Assembly: GCA_009664345.1 (NCBI GenBank)
Contig: CP043547.1
Location: forward strand, 5,298,709-5,362,708
DNA length: 64,000 nucleotides
Source of the DNA: Planctomycetales bacterium 10988
GTDB taxonomy: Bacteria; Planctomycetota; Planctomycetia; Pirellulales; Pb10988
Direction: 5' to 3'
This document shows, one piece after another, positions 36,026 through 44,761 of this stretch. The position numbers were made by a program, and so were the translations under genes. Position 1 is the stretch's first letter. The number at the start of each line of letters is the position of its first letter. Under the pieces are notes generated by a model. It was not told the DNA's origin, did not search any database, and was given only the letters and a program-made list of their open reading frames with translations.

Positions 36026-37027
36026 ATGCGACTTTGTCGATTTCTCCCAGCACCCCTAACCTCCCCGGCGGAGGCTCAACCGATTCCCCAATTCGGCTTT
36101 TATCAGGAAGATGCCATCATCCCGCTGAAGGCCACCTTCCAAACTTATCGCTCCGAATCAACCGAGCCGCCGGGACCGCTTCCCGATTTTGTTTCCGCGA
36201 AGATGACGGACTTTCTGCCCCCTGATGGAAAGTGGTTTGAAGCAACGAAGGCGGTTTTTCAGTGGCTTTCCGAGAATCCCCAAACTTCCCAAAACCTTGC
36301 CATTCCTGACTTTCAACTTGAAATCCCTGTAGACATTCCCCCCAAGTTTCTTCTGTTGGCAGGCAACTATCCCAAACATGTCGAAGAACGGGGCGATACG
36401 GCTGCGGAACGCCGGGAGACCTTTCCTTATGTCTTCTGGAAACCGCCAACGACGAGCCTCCGTCCGAGTGGAGCAACGATCCCGTTGCCGGCGATCAACC
36501 CGAACGCTTGGGATTACGAATTGGAATTGGCTGTCTTGATCGGACGCAGGGCGTTTCAGGTTTCCGAAGAAGACGCGTTGGGATATGTCGCTGGATATAC
36601 GATTGTCAATGATTTGTCCGATCGGAACTTTCGCCCCAATCCTGATCGTCGCGAACGCCCTCGAGATCGATTCTTTGACTGGCTGCATGGAAAATGGCAC
36701 GAAGGCTCGGCCCCTTGTGGACCATGTGTTGCGTCCGCAAGTTCCTTGTCTGACCCGCAGGCTTTGGACATGCAACTAACGATCAACGGAGAAATCCGTC
36801 AAGATGCGAACACCTCGCAGCAAGTCTTTTCCGTCGCTGCGGTGATTAGCTTCCTTAGTTCCTTTGTCCCCTTAGAACCAGGGGATTTGATTTCTACCGG
36901 AACTCCAGCAGGCGTTGGTGCTGCAACCGGAAGATTTCTCCAACCAGGCGATCTCATTGAAGCGAAGATCGAATCGATTGGGACTTTAGTGACCAAGATT
37001 GCTCAAGATTCGAGCGAAATGCAATAA
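36026..37027 (+). CDS. Fumarylacetoacetate hydrolase (FAH) family protein
   Basis: A 333-residue enzyme. The C-terminal FAH domain has the metal ligands in YELELAVLIG (Glu-x-Glu), VNDLSDRNF (Asp) and the family signature GDLISTGTPAGVG. Relatives hydrolyse or decarboxylate 2-oxo acids, such as fumarylpyruvate, acylpyruvates or 2-oxohept-3-ene-dioate, with Mg2+. The N-terminal ~100 residues are less conserved. ATG 36026 is the best start, although its ribosome binding site is weak. The substrate cannot be told. It stands alone and converges with the tiny membrane protein gene 20 bases downstream. Confidence 0.88.
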   Translation: MRLCRFLPAPLTSPAEAQPIPQFGFYQEDAIIPLKATFQTYRSESTEPPGPLPDFVSAKMTDFLPPDGKWFEATKAVFQWLSENPQTSQNLAIPDFQLEIPVDIPPKFLLLAGNYPKHVEERGDTAAERRETFPYVFWKPPTTSLRPSGATIPLPAINPNAWDYELELAVLIGRRAFQVSEEDALGYVAGYTIVNDLSDRNFRPNPDRRERPRDRFFDWLHGKWHEGSAPCGPCVASASSLSDPQALDMQLTINGEIRQDANTSQQVFSVAAVISFLSSFVPLEPGDLISTGTPAGVGAATGRFLQPGDLIEAKIESIGTLVTKIAQDSSEMQ

Positions 37028-37047
37028 ATCGTTGAAAAGAAAAGACC

Positions 37048-37137
37048 TTACCAATTTTTTCGATTGGCTCGCAAGATTTCCACCACGGCGGCCATGACGA
37101 CAAAAAACGCAAAGGTGAGCGCGGTATCTACTCCCAT
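37048..37137 (-). CDS. 29-residue single-pass membrane microprotein
   Basis: The peptide is MGVDTALTF, then AFFVVMAAVVEIL, then RANRKNW: a single membrane helix with a basic C-terminal end (Arg, Arg, Lys), which predicts an N-out/C-in orientation. ATG 37137 is preceded, at five bases, by GGAGGAGA, among the best ribosome binding sites in the window. The frame extends upstream to a TTG at 37239, but that has no such site. No family recognised. It has its own upstream region of about 170 bases from the next minus-strand gene. Peptides of this type often modulate a larger membrane complex. Confidence 0.55.
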   Translation of the reverse strand: MGVDTALTFAFFVVMAAVVEILRANRKNW

Positions 37138-37142
37138 CGAGG

Positions 37143-37150
37143 TCTCCTCC
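37143..37150 (-). promoter_or_regulatory. Strong Shine-Dalgarno of the 29-residue protein
   Basis: GGAGGAGA on the minus strand, five bases before ATG 37137. It is the main reason for calling such a short gene. Confidence 0.6.
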
Positions 37151-37313
37151 AGATAGCTGAGGTGTTTTGAATCGAAGTCGAATGTCTTCAATATCGGCAG
37201 GAGAGTTTCTAGGAATTCACCATTTTTGTCGAGAGGCAATTTTTCTTTAATCGGAAGACTTTGGCAGGCTTCTTGAAACTAACATTCGTTAAGATGGGGA
37301 AAATAGAAAGATT

Positions 37314-38006
37314 TTAGTGTTTGATAATTAGAGAGCGACCTTGGGAGGAGGGAGCTGGTGGCATGGAGCGGGATGGTTCAAGAGGTTGTTCGATTTTCTG
37401 CTGGGGAAAATCGGGTTCTTCGGGACCTGTCGCGGTCGTCATCGGGTAGGTGCTGGGTTTGGGACCGAGTTGGATGCGACCTTGGTCGTCGAGGTGCCAC
37501 TCTCCTCGCATGTAGCGGCCCGCGACTGTATTGCTGGCTCCATAATTTCGAAAGACAGGGCGATCGCCGACATTGGGAATGACTCCGATGACGAAAGGAC
37601 TTTGCGAAACATCTCCTACAAAGCCATAGGTGCCATTAAGCCCGGTCATGGTGGGTGTTTGATTCAAAATGCGGGAATTGCTTCCTTGATTGAAACCAAA
37701 ACGTCCATTCAAAGACCCGCCACCAAAAGGAAAGCCGATGCCGAATCCGCTGGCATTATTCGGCTGAACTCCGCCATAACCGGGGTTCGTGAGTCTGCCA
37801 GGTCCTAGCTGAAGATTGAAACGAACATTGCCACGGTTGTGCTGATAGTTGGCATTGAAACCGGACTGTTCATAGAAAGAATGCCCCGAAGTCGTGAAGG
37901 GGGTTCCGGTCGTCGCAGCCGTTTGCTGGGCCAGTGCATCGTTCTCTAATAAGAAGATGAGTGGCAAAGCCGCAACAAGCGTGAAGATGAACAAGGAACG
38001 AGACAT
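37314..38006 (-). CDS. Exported Gly/Asn-rich protein, unknown
   Basis: A 230-residue protein with a Sec signal peptide (MSRSLFIFTLVAALPL, cut near DALAQQ). The mature part is rich in Gly, Asn and Phe (GYGGVQPNN, GFGIGFPFGGGSLNGRFGF) and ends in a Pro-rich tail. The pattern suits a surface or outer-membrane-associated protein; I recognise no domain. ATG 38006 places the signal peptide at the very start; the frame runs 13 codons further up. No terminator was found downstream. Confidence 0.7.
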   Translation of the reverse strand: MSRSLFIFTLVAALPLIFLLENDALAQQTAATTGTPFTTSGHSFYEQSGFNANYQHNRGNVRFNLQLGPGRLTNPGYGGVQPNNASGFGIGFPFGGGSLNGRFGFNQGSNSRILNQTPTMTGLNGTYGFVGDVSQSPFVIGVIPNVGDRPVFRNYGASNTVAGRYMRGEWHLDDQGRIQLGPKPSTYPMTTATGPEEPDFPQQKIEQPLEPSRSMPPAPSSQGRSLIIKH

Positions 38007-38096
38007 GGCATTTTCCCAGTATTGAAAAGCAAACTTTCTCTTCAATATAGCAAAGGGAAAACCTTGAGAACAACCAATTTCTCAACGCTTCCGCGC

Positions 38097-38127
38097 AAAA
38101 GAAAACCGATGCACAGGCACCGGCTTC
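38097..38127 (-). terminator. Intrinsic terminator of the gene at 38148-38651
   Basis: On the minus strand AAGCCGGTGC-CTGT-GCATCGGTTTT is a hairpin with a four-base loop, followed by a T-rich tract. It lies about 20 bases past the stop codon. Confidence 0.8.
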
Positions 38128-38147
38128 TCGATGTAGTTGCCAGATAA

Positions 38148-38651
38148 TTAAGGCTGATTGAGAATGTCAGTCGGCCAGTTATCGGGGTCGAGATCATCGA
38201 CCAAGCGGCCAAAGACTTCGAGGGTCATCTGACAGGCGATCGGGTGGCGATGGGTTTGCGTTTTCTCTTTGCGATAACGTTTCAAAGAAAGCGAACCGCC
38301 GGTCTTCAGCAACAACTCATAATATTGAACGGCTTGCGGTTCTTGTTGCGGTTTGGCCGACCGCATCATCACGCTCGGGCCTTGCGGGTCCTCTTCCAAG
38401 AGATGGATCGGTTCCAAGAGGTAGGTCAAGCGTTCTTCCAAGGCTTTGCCCAACTCACGAAGTTGATCCATGGTGGCCGTGGCCAACTGCGTCGTGGTAA
38501 TTTCAAAACCATCAAACGCCCCCGCGAGCGATTCGACAGCGGTGAAATTGCATTCCAGCGTGGTATCCCCTTGAGGAACCCGCAACAGCCACGGAGTCGG
38601 CGGCCGCGTGTTTTGTTGTATTTGACGCAGTGCGTCCTCTTTTAATCCCAT
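38148..38651 (-). CDS. Hypothetical protein, 167 residues
   Basis: A soluble protein without signal or membrane segments. The N-terminus (LKEDALRQIQQNTRPPTPWLL) is followed by strands and helices with no motif I know. ATG 38651 has AGGGGGA about seven bases upstream. It lies 110 bases after spoVR on the same strand, so it could be the last gene of the prkA-yhbH-spoVR transcript; the terminator at 38097-38127 follows it directly, which supports that. A role in the same stress response is inference from position only. Confidence 0.65.
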   Translation of the reverse strand: MGLKEDALRQIQQNTRPPTPWLLRVPQGDTTLECNFTAVESLAGAFDGFEITTTQLATATMDQLRELGKALEERLTYLLEPIHLLEEDPQGPSVMMRSAKPQQEPQAVQYYELLLKTGGSLSLKRYRKEKTQTHRHPIACQMTLEVFGRLVDDLDPDNWPTDILNQP

Positions 38652-38761
38652 GTGATTCCCCCTTTTATGTTCAAGAGCGCAGCAAAGTGCGTCTATCAGT
38701 ATTATAGTTTGAAAGTCAAGATCATCGAATGAATTGTTAGGTTCGGTCGAAATAAAATCGG

Positions 38762-40318
38762 CTAGGTTACGACGCTGACGACTTCGAAGGTGTTGCCTTG
38801 ATCTTCGGCGAATTCACTTCCATCAAAAGACAGCACACTCTTCACCTCATCGACGACGGTTTCTAGGTGAACGGGCCGTTTCCAAAGCAAATAGAGATTC
38901 GCCAACGTATCTCTGGCATAATCCATCTGCAGTTCAATGCCTTGGAAAATGTGTTGCAATAACAACTCGCCCCGGTTTTTGTAATTGCCGTCGAGCACCT
39001 GAATCCGCGGTTGCCCACGATTGGTCAGTTGAAAAAGAAGTCTCTGTTTAATTTTCGGAAATTCCCGACTCTCGATTTCATAGACTTCACTCGAATCATT
39101 GAAGCCGAAAGAAAATAATTTCTGTTCGTGGCAAAATTCCGGGGTCAGGAAAGTATCGATGAACGTCAAATCGTTATGAATCCGGCGAACTTCGTAAATC
39201 TTTTCTTTCCCCAACCCGGCTCCGGTATCCCAATTCTTTCGCTCTTGCCAGTCGTCGCATTCTTCCCAGTCCTTGCCAAACTGGCCTCGATCCCAGCGTT
39301 CTTCAATATTGCGGAAGAGTTCGATGCCGAGTTTATAAGGGTTTAATCGTCCACCGTGAGTCGCGACCGTACCGGAATGATGCTCGGCATAATGGATGAT
39401 ATCGTTCGGCTCGATCAAGTATTTGGTCATTAACTTCGAGTGCCAATAACTGGCCCAACCTTCGTTCATGATTTTGGTTTGGCCCTGCGGAGCGAAGTAA
39501 TAAGCCTCATCACGAATGATCGAAAGGATATCGATTTGCCACGGCTTCAGCGGTGCATGCTCTAGTAAGAAGAGCAAGACATCGAACATCGGTTGCTCGG
39601 GCACCTTGCGGGCGTCCTTGATTTTATCCGTTTGCACCCTGCGGCGGGCTTCCGCTTCGGCGGCGAGGACATCCGGCGGATTGACAAATGGATCAAGATA
39701 GTTCTTCGCACGAAATCGCCCTGGCGTTCGACGATCTTCTTCATAATCCCCATCTTCCTCCACGGGAATTTCAGAAGGTTTCCCATCGTGCCGCTTCATG
39801 AAGGTGGAATGAATGTCAATCAAGTCATCAATACTGAGGCAGGCATCAATGAAGGTCTCGACGGCTTCGATGCCAAATCGATCGATATAACGACGAACCC
39901 GTTGGGCATGGTTGGCCATTTGGTCCATCATCTTGCGATTCGTATGGTCGAAATAGAGATTGTTCTTGAAGAAATCGCAGTGACCATAGACGTGGGCCAT
40001 CACGAGTTTTTGATCGGTCAGCGGATTGCATTTCAGCAAGTAGGCGTAGCACGGATCGTTATTGATCACGAGTTCGTAGATCTTCGAAAGCCCATACGAA
40101 TAGCTTTTGGAAAGCTGCTCGTATTCCATCCCGAACCGCCAATGCGGATAGCGGGTGGGAAAACCTCCGTAGGCGGCGATTTCATTGAGCTGGTTATAAT
40201 CGACGACTTCGAAGATCGTATCGTAATAATCGAGGCCGTGCGCGGTGGCATAGCCTTCGATTTCCACTTGCAGATTGGCAAGTTCCTTGGGCAGATGTTC
40301 CAATGGCTGGGTCGGCAT
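38762..40318 (-). CDS. spoVR: SpoVR family protein
   Basis: A 518-residue cytoplasmic protein of the SpoVR/YcgB family. Typical segments are seen: PHWRFGMEYEQLSKSYSYGLSKIYELVINNDPCYAYLL (in the family's N-terminal half), LVMAHVYGHCDFFKNN, and the NEGWASYWHSKLM segment. The name comes from spore cortex formation in Bacillus, but the family is widespread in non-sporulating bacteria, where it travels with PrkA and YhbH, as here. Its biochemical role is unknown. The start lies three bases after the yhbH stop codon, and the ribosome binding site (GGGAAGGGACG) is within the end of yhbH, so translation is probably coupled. Confidence 0.95.
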   Translation of the reverse strand: MPTQPLEHLPKELANLQVEIEGYATAHGLDYYDTIFEVVDYNQLNEIAAYGGFPTRYPHWRFGMEYEQLSKSYSYGLSKIYELVINNDPCYAYLLKCNPLTDQKLVMAHVYGHCDFFKNNLYFDHTNRKMMDQMANHAQRVRRYIDRFGIEAVETFIDACLSIDDLIDIHSTFMKRHDGKPSEIPVEEDGDYEEDRRTPGRFRAKNYLDPFVNPPDVLAAEAEARRRVQTDKIKDARKVPEQPMFDVLLFLLEHAPLKPWQIDILSIIRDEAYYFAPQGQTKIMNEGWASYWHSKLMTKYLIEPNDIIHYAEHHSGTVATHGGRLNPYKLGIELFRNIEERWDRGQFGKDWEECDDWQERKNWDTGAGLGKEKIYEVRRIHNDLTFIDTFLTPEFCHEQKLFSFGFNDSSEVYEIESREFPKIKQRLLFQLTNRGQPRIQVLDGNYKNRGELLLQHIFQGIELQMDYARDTLANLYLLWKRPVHLETVVDEVKSVLSFDGSEFAEDQGNTFEVVSVVT

Positions 40319-40321
40319 GTG

Positions 40322-41437
40322 TTAACGTCCCTTCCCTAAGAAAAGCTTGATCGAATCGAGAATGGCCTCGCGGTCCGGGATTTCCGAAAGCACCAAATTA
40401 TCGCAGACGCCACGGAAGCGTTCGAAGAGGGCCGGCAAAAACTCGCCACTTCCGTAAGGGCTTTCCACTTGGCCATAACAAAAGAGATTTACATTCGGCA
40501 AAATATGTTCGGAAAGCACATCGAAACAGGTTTCGTTATCTTCGCCCCAGTTATCGCCATCGGAGAAATGGAAACAATAGATGTTCCAATCCTCCGGTGG
40601 AAACTGCTTCTTGATCAAATCAAGACAGACATTATACGCCGAACTAATCCGGGTTCCGCCACTTTCACGTGTGTGGAAAAAAGTATCCTCATCGACTTCG
40701 CGAGCCAGGGCATCGTGGATAATGTACCGGCGTTCGATGCCATCATATTGGCTACGGAGCCAAGTATCGATCCAGAAGGCTTCCGTCCGCACAATCTCTT
40801 TTTGTTCTTCCGCCATCGAGCCGGAGACGTCCATCATATAAATAATGGCCGCGTTCGCTTCGGGGATTTGATACGTTTTCCAAGAGCGATAACGTTTGTC
40901 TTCCTTGATCGGCACGACACGGGGATTGTCAGGGTTATACGTTCCCGTCGAAACCTGGCGGCGAAGGGCCTCTTTGTACGTCCGCTTAAAATGCCGGAGC
41001 GACTCGGGACCCGAGCGGCGAATCCCGGTGTAGCGGGATTTTTCCTCGACAATGTTCGCCTTGCCTTTGGGTTCGATACGGGGAAGTTCTAGCTCTTCGC
41101 CAAGGATTTCGGCAAGTTCTTCCAAAGAGACATCGACTTCCAGGACGTGGCCGCCGGGTTCATTTCCTGCCGAGCCGGGACCGCCGGGTTGATCGCCATC
41201 TTGCCCTCGTCCGACAGGTTGACCGACTTCGCCTTCGCCTTGGCCGACGCCACCGGAGTTGCGGTCGCCGTGACGAAAGTGAGGCATATCGAGTTGCGGC
41301 AGAGGAATGCTGACCAGGTCCTTCCCTTTCCGGCCAATCATCTCTCCGTGCTTGACATATTTCTTCAGGTTCTGGCGGATTTTTCCGCGCACAATTTGCT
41401 TGAAGCGAGACTGGTCCCGCTCAATCCGCATGACCAT
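40322..41437 (-). CDS. yhbH: YeaH/YhbH family protein (DUF444, VWA fold)
   Basis: A 371-residue protein of the DUF444 family. The N-terminal part has a Gly-rich stretch ([12 protein letters not shown] and following), the C-terminal half is a von Willebrand A-like domain with the metal site [10 protein letters not shown] (DxSGS). It is the standard second member of the PrkA-YhbH-SpoVR set, induced in stationary phase or stress in other bacteria. ATG 41437 or ATG 41431 may be used; the ribosome binding site is weak. The 148-base gap after prkA contains a stable hairpin (41461-41486), which could set its expression relative to prkA. Confidence 0.93.
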   Translation of the reverse strand: MVMRIERDQSRFKQIVRGKIRQNLKKYVKHGEMIGRKGKDLVSIPLPQLDMPHFRHGDRNSGGVGQGEGEVGQPVGRGQDGDQPGGPGSAGNEPGGHVLEVDVSLEELAEILGEELELPRIEPKGKANIVEEKSRYTGIRRSGPESLRHFKRTYKEALRRQVSTGTYNPDNPRVVPIKEDKRYRSWKTYQIPEANAAIIYMMDVSGSMAEEQKEIVRTEAFWIDTWLRSQYDGIERRYIIHDALAREVDEDTFFHTRESGGTRISSAYNVCLDLIKKQFPPEDWNIYCFHFSDGDNWGEDNETCFDVLSEHILPNVNLFCYGQVESPYGSGEFLPALFERFRGVCDNLVLSEIPDREAILDSIKLFLGKGR

Positions 41438-41460
41438 AGTTCATCCCGTCAAAAGAGTGG

Positions 41461-41486
41461 GCAACCGCCCGAAGGCGACTGCCCCC
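41461..41486 (-). promoter_or_regulatory. Stable intercistronic hairpin with cUUCGg loop, prkA-yhbH
   Basis: On the minus strand GGGCA and TGCCC enclose CGCC-TTCG-GGCG, with a small symmetric internal loop. C(UUCG)G is an exceptionally stable tetraloop. It lies 23 bases before the yhbH start. A second, weaker hairpin (AACGG-TTGG-CCGTT, then TTTT) lies at 41551-41564. Confidence 0.6.
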
Positions 41487-41585
41487 AAAGTTCAGCTAGT
41501 AAGAGGTTGGCTCAGGAAAAATTTCACTAAGAGTTACAGACCGCTAGCAAAACGGCCAACCGTTCCTTGATCACCTGACAATTCG

Positions 41586-43652
41586 TTACTCGTCCTCTTT
41601 GGCATCTCCGCGAGCGAAGATACTGGCGACATAGTTCAAAACATCGGTAGCGCTCTCTTCGTTATATCCATAGTCCCGAATCAAGCGGCTTTTGACGACA
41701 TCGATCTTCGCCTGGGTATCGGCATCGACCACGTTACTGACAAGACTGGTCAGCTTGATGGTGTCCTTCTGATCTTCAAAGAGTTTGAGTTCCAGGGCTT
41801 TGTGCAAGCGTTCGTTGGTGCGATAATCGAACTTCCGACCATCGATCGCCAAGGCCCCGATGTAGTTCATGATCTCGCGGCGGAAATCATCTTTGCGGGA
41901 CGAAGGGATCTCGATCTTCTCTTCAATTGATCGCATCAAGCGTTCATCCGGTTCTTCGTATTGGCCGGTATATTTGTTCTTCACTTTCTCACGCTGCGTA
42001 TATGCCTTGACGTTGTCGATATAGTTGGCACAGAGACGGCTGAGGGCATCTTCATCGGCGGCGATGGCACGACGGACCTCGTTCTTGACCGCATCTTCAT
42101 ATTCTGCTTTCACCATATTCAACAATTCCCGATAGCGAGCTTTCACTTCTTCATCATTAATGAGGCTGTGATGTTTCAAGCCGGCCTCCAACTCATTGAG
42201 GACCATGAAGGGATTGATGGAAGTCGCTGTCGGGTGCGTGACCAGGGCATTCGAAACCTTGTCTTGCACATAGCGGGGCGAAATCCCATGCAGCCCTTCG
42301 CTTTGGCTTTGCTCTTTGAGTTCCTTGATGTTTTCCTCGGTGAAACCGGGAAGGCTCTTGCCGTTGTAAAGTTTGAGCTTTTGCATCAAGGAGATATTGG
42401 CGTTCTTCGGGTCTTCGAGTCGCGTGAGGATCGCCCACATCGCGGCCATCTCGATGGTGTGCGGAGCGATATGCTTGCTGACTTTCTCGGTGTTGTAATC
42501 CTTTTTATAGATACGGATTTCATCATCGAGGCGGGTGACATAAGGCACATCGATCTTCACGGTCCGATCGCGGAGGGCTTCCATAAATTCATTCGATTGT
42601 AAGCGGCGATATTCAGGCTCATTGGTATGCCCGAGAATCACCTCATCAATATCGGTTTGGGCGAACTTCTTCGGCTTGACCTTATGCTCTTGGCTGGCAC
42701 CCAGCAGATCGTACAAGAAGGCCACATCCAACTTGAGGACTTCCACGAACTCGATGATCCCTCGATTGGCGACATTGAATTCCCCATCGAAGTTGAAAGC
42801 CCGCGGGTCGCTATCGCTGCCGTATTCGGCGATCTTGCGATAGTTGATATCCCCGGTGAGTTCGGTCGAGTCCTGGTTTTTCTCGTCCTTCGGCTGGAAG
42901 GTTCCAATGCCAATACGGTCTTTTTCGCTGAGAATCAGCCGTTTGACGCGGACATCTTTGACCACTTGCGTCCAGTCTCCGCCGTAACGCTTCAGGCGTT
43001 CCGAATAGAGATGGCGGGTGAAAGGACAAAGTTCACCAGTAATGCGAATGCGATAACAATCCGGGGGAAGACTCGCGTTGAGTTGCTCCTCCACCGTGGA
43101 ACGGAATCGCTGCGGAATCAGATGCAGAGGCTCACCATTCATCGGACACCAATGAATGAGGTCCGGATTCTCCAGATCGACGAATCCTAAGGTATAAATA
43201 GCTCCAGCATCGCTCTGGCTGTAGCGTTCCAGGCCTTTCTTCAGCATACGGGCGATCGTACTTTTGCTACTTCCCACCGGGCCATGCAATAGAAGCACCC
43301 GGCGTTCGATCCCATAACCTTTGGCCGCACTTTCAAAGGCATTGACGAGGGCCATCAAGGTCTCATCCAAGCCGAAGACCGCATCTTGGCCGTTATGATC
43401 AGGATCATCAAAAAAGCGGTAGCGTACCCGTTTCTCGCGGGCGACTTCGTATTCTTCCTTCCCATAAGAAAGGACCATGTCATAAACCCGCTGAAACGCG
43501 TTGCGGGTAACTTTCGGGTTTTCTTTCACAATATCCAAGTACTGCTCGAACGTCCCGATCCAATTCTTTTTACGGAATTGCTCGAGGTCCTGATGCTCCG
43601 CAATCAGGTCCATGATGGAACGTCCGGCGGCGTTGGAAAGTTCGGAACTCAT
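41586..43652 (-). CDS. prkA: PrkA family serine protein kinase
   Basis: A 688-residue protein of the PrkA/YeaG family. The N-terminal AAA-like domain has Walker A GPVGSSKS (residues 124-131) and an expected Walker B region; the C-terminal part is the PrkA C-terminal domain with distant kinase similarity. In other bacteria PrkA responds to nutrient stress and sporulation; protein kinase and ATPase/protease-like activities have been reported. ATG 43652 follows a GGGGGAAAG site. It is the first gene of the operon with yhbH and spoVR and is preceded by about 1.1 kb without a gene, where its promoter should lie. Length is normal for the family (~640-690). Confidence 0.95.
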   Translation of the reverse strand: MSSELSNAAGRSIMDLIAEHQDLEQFRKKNWIGTFEQYLDIVKENPKVTRNAFQRVYDMVLSYGKEEYEVAREKRVRYRFFDDPDHNGQDAVFGLDETLMALVNAFESAAKGYGIERRVLLLHGPVGSSKSTIARMLKKGLERYSQSDAGAIYTLGFVDLENPDLIHWCPMNGEPLHLIPQRFRSTVEEQLNASLPPDCYRIRITGELCPFTRHLYSERLKRYGGDWTQVVKDVRVKRLILSEKDRIGIGTFQPKDEKNQDSTELTGDINYRKIAEYGSDSDPRAFNFDGEFNVANRGIIEFVEVLKLDVAFLYDLLGASQEHKVKPKKFAQTDIDEVILGHTNEPEYRRLQSNEFMEALRDRTVKIDVPYVTRLDDEIRIYKKDYNTEKVSKHIAPHTIEMAAMWAILTRLEDPKNANISLMQKLKLYNGKSLPGFTEENIKELKEQSQSEGLHGISPRYVQDKVSNALVTHPTATSINPFMVLNELEAGLKHHSLINDEEVKARYRELLNMVKAEYEDAVKNEVRRAIAADEDALSRLCANYIDNVKAYTQREKVKNKYTGQYEEPDERLMRSIEEKIEIPSSRKDDFRREIMNYIGALAIDGRKFDYRTNERLHKALELKLFEDQKDTIKLTSLVSNVVDADTQAKIDVVKSRLIRDYGYNEESATDVLNYVASIFARGDAKEDE

Positions 43653-44761
43653 AGGAATGCTTTCCCCCGTAAATCAAAGTCGTCAGGACATCTCTGAATG
43701 CCACGCTCCAAGCATGTTTCCCGAGGGAAAACCTTCCACAGAAGGCTGGCAGTGCCGAGAGACCTTTTGCCTTTTAAGTATGTTGTCCACACCGTTACCG
43801 CGAAGTTTCTCCAGGCTTCTTTGGTCAAAGTTATTTACCTGGCTGGTTGTACCAGTGAGAACCGATGCGGAGGAGTACCATCCTTGACTCCTAATAGAAG
43901 AAGAGAAGAGAGGAACTCCTGAGGCTCGCGCGAGTGTTTGGAAAGAAACCAAACCAGGAGCAAGAGTCCGATCGACGTCTCGTGGGTGAAACGCTTGACC
44001 TAAGAAAACTTGGAAAAGAGCGAGTTGGGGAACGGGATTGAGAAATTTGAAATCTGAGAGAATTCTATCGGGCGACGTTCGAAAGTTAATGTTTTTCTTG
44101 CCAAAGCGTGTCCAAAAATGGAACTTCTTCCTGGCAACGAATCGCGATAGAAACTCAAGCAGACATCAGTAATGATTGGGTTTTGATACTCACACCGGGC
44201 ATACAACAGGAATCATTATAGTTGAATGCTCTTGTATCCTAGTATGATTAGTATCTGATTCCTCCGCAAACTCGGCAATCTTTTCTCCAGGCTTCCTAAT
44301 CCCTGTAAAACGACTCACTGAGTTTGGTCAACCATCCTAAATCCTTCCCTGATTTACATTTACCATCCAATGTCAACTGGGAGACGGGTCGTCGGATTTT
44401 TAATGAGATTCTTTTAGCTCGGGGGGTTCAAGACTGCTAGCATTTAGGACTCTCTCGGTACAGTCACCGTCCGAAGAGTCATTTGGAAAACCTCTTTTCG
44501 GCGAAGGAAGGTTGTATAAGACTTACTCATACTCCCACGCCCTACATCCCGAAAAAAGAATATTCATTTCTATTATTGCACGAATTTCCCATTCGTTACA
44601 AGCGATATTTTTTGGAAGGGTCAAGATCTTCGGATCTTTCGTCGATACCGTTAGAGAAGCCGATCAAGGATGACCAAAAAATCGCCTCTAAATTTCTTTG
44701 TAACTCACAATGAAATCGGGCACAAATCTTAACCTATCCCCTTGGCAAAGGATGCTGTCAA
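43653..44761. other. Long intergenic region without a recognisable gene
   Basis: 1.1 kb between prkA (leftward) and the surface protein gene (rightward). Short frames here, for instance 44483-44713, lack a ribosome binding site and protein-like composition. Visible elements: a ten-base palindrome CTCGCGCGAG near 43925 and a perfect AAGATC-TTCG-GATCTT hairpin at 44623-44638. It must hold both promoters, and could hold a small RNA or a decayed gene; nothing more can be supported by reading. Confidence 0.45.

Noticed and set aside
44483-44713. 76-codon plus-strand frame in the 1.1 kb gap
   Set aside because: It starts at TTG without a ribosome binding site and the translation is not protein-like; the region is more simply read as upstream DNA.
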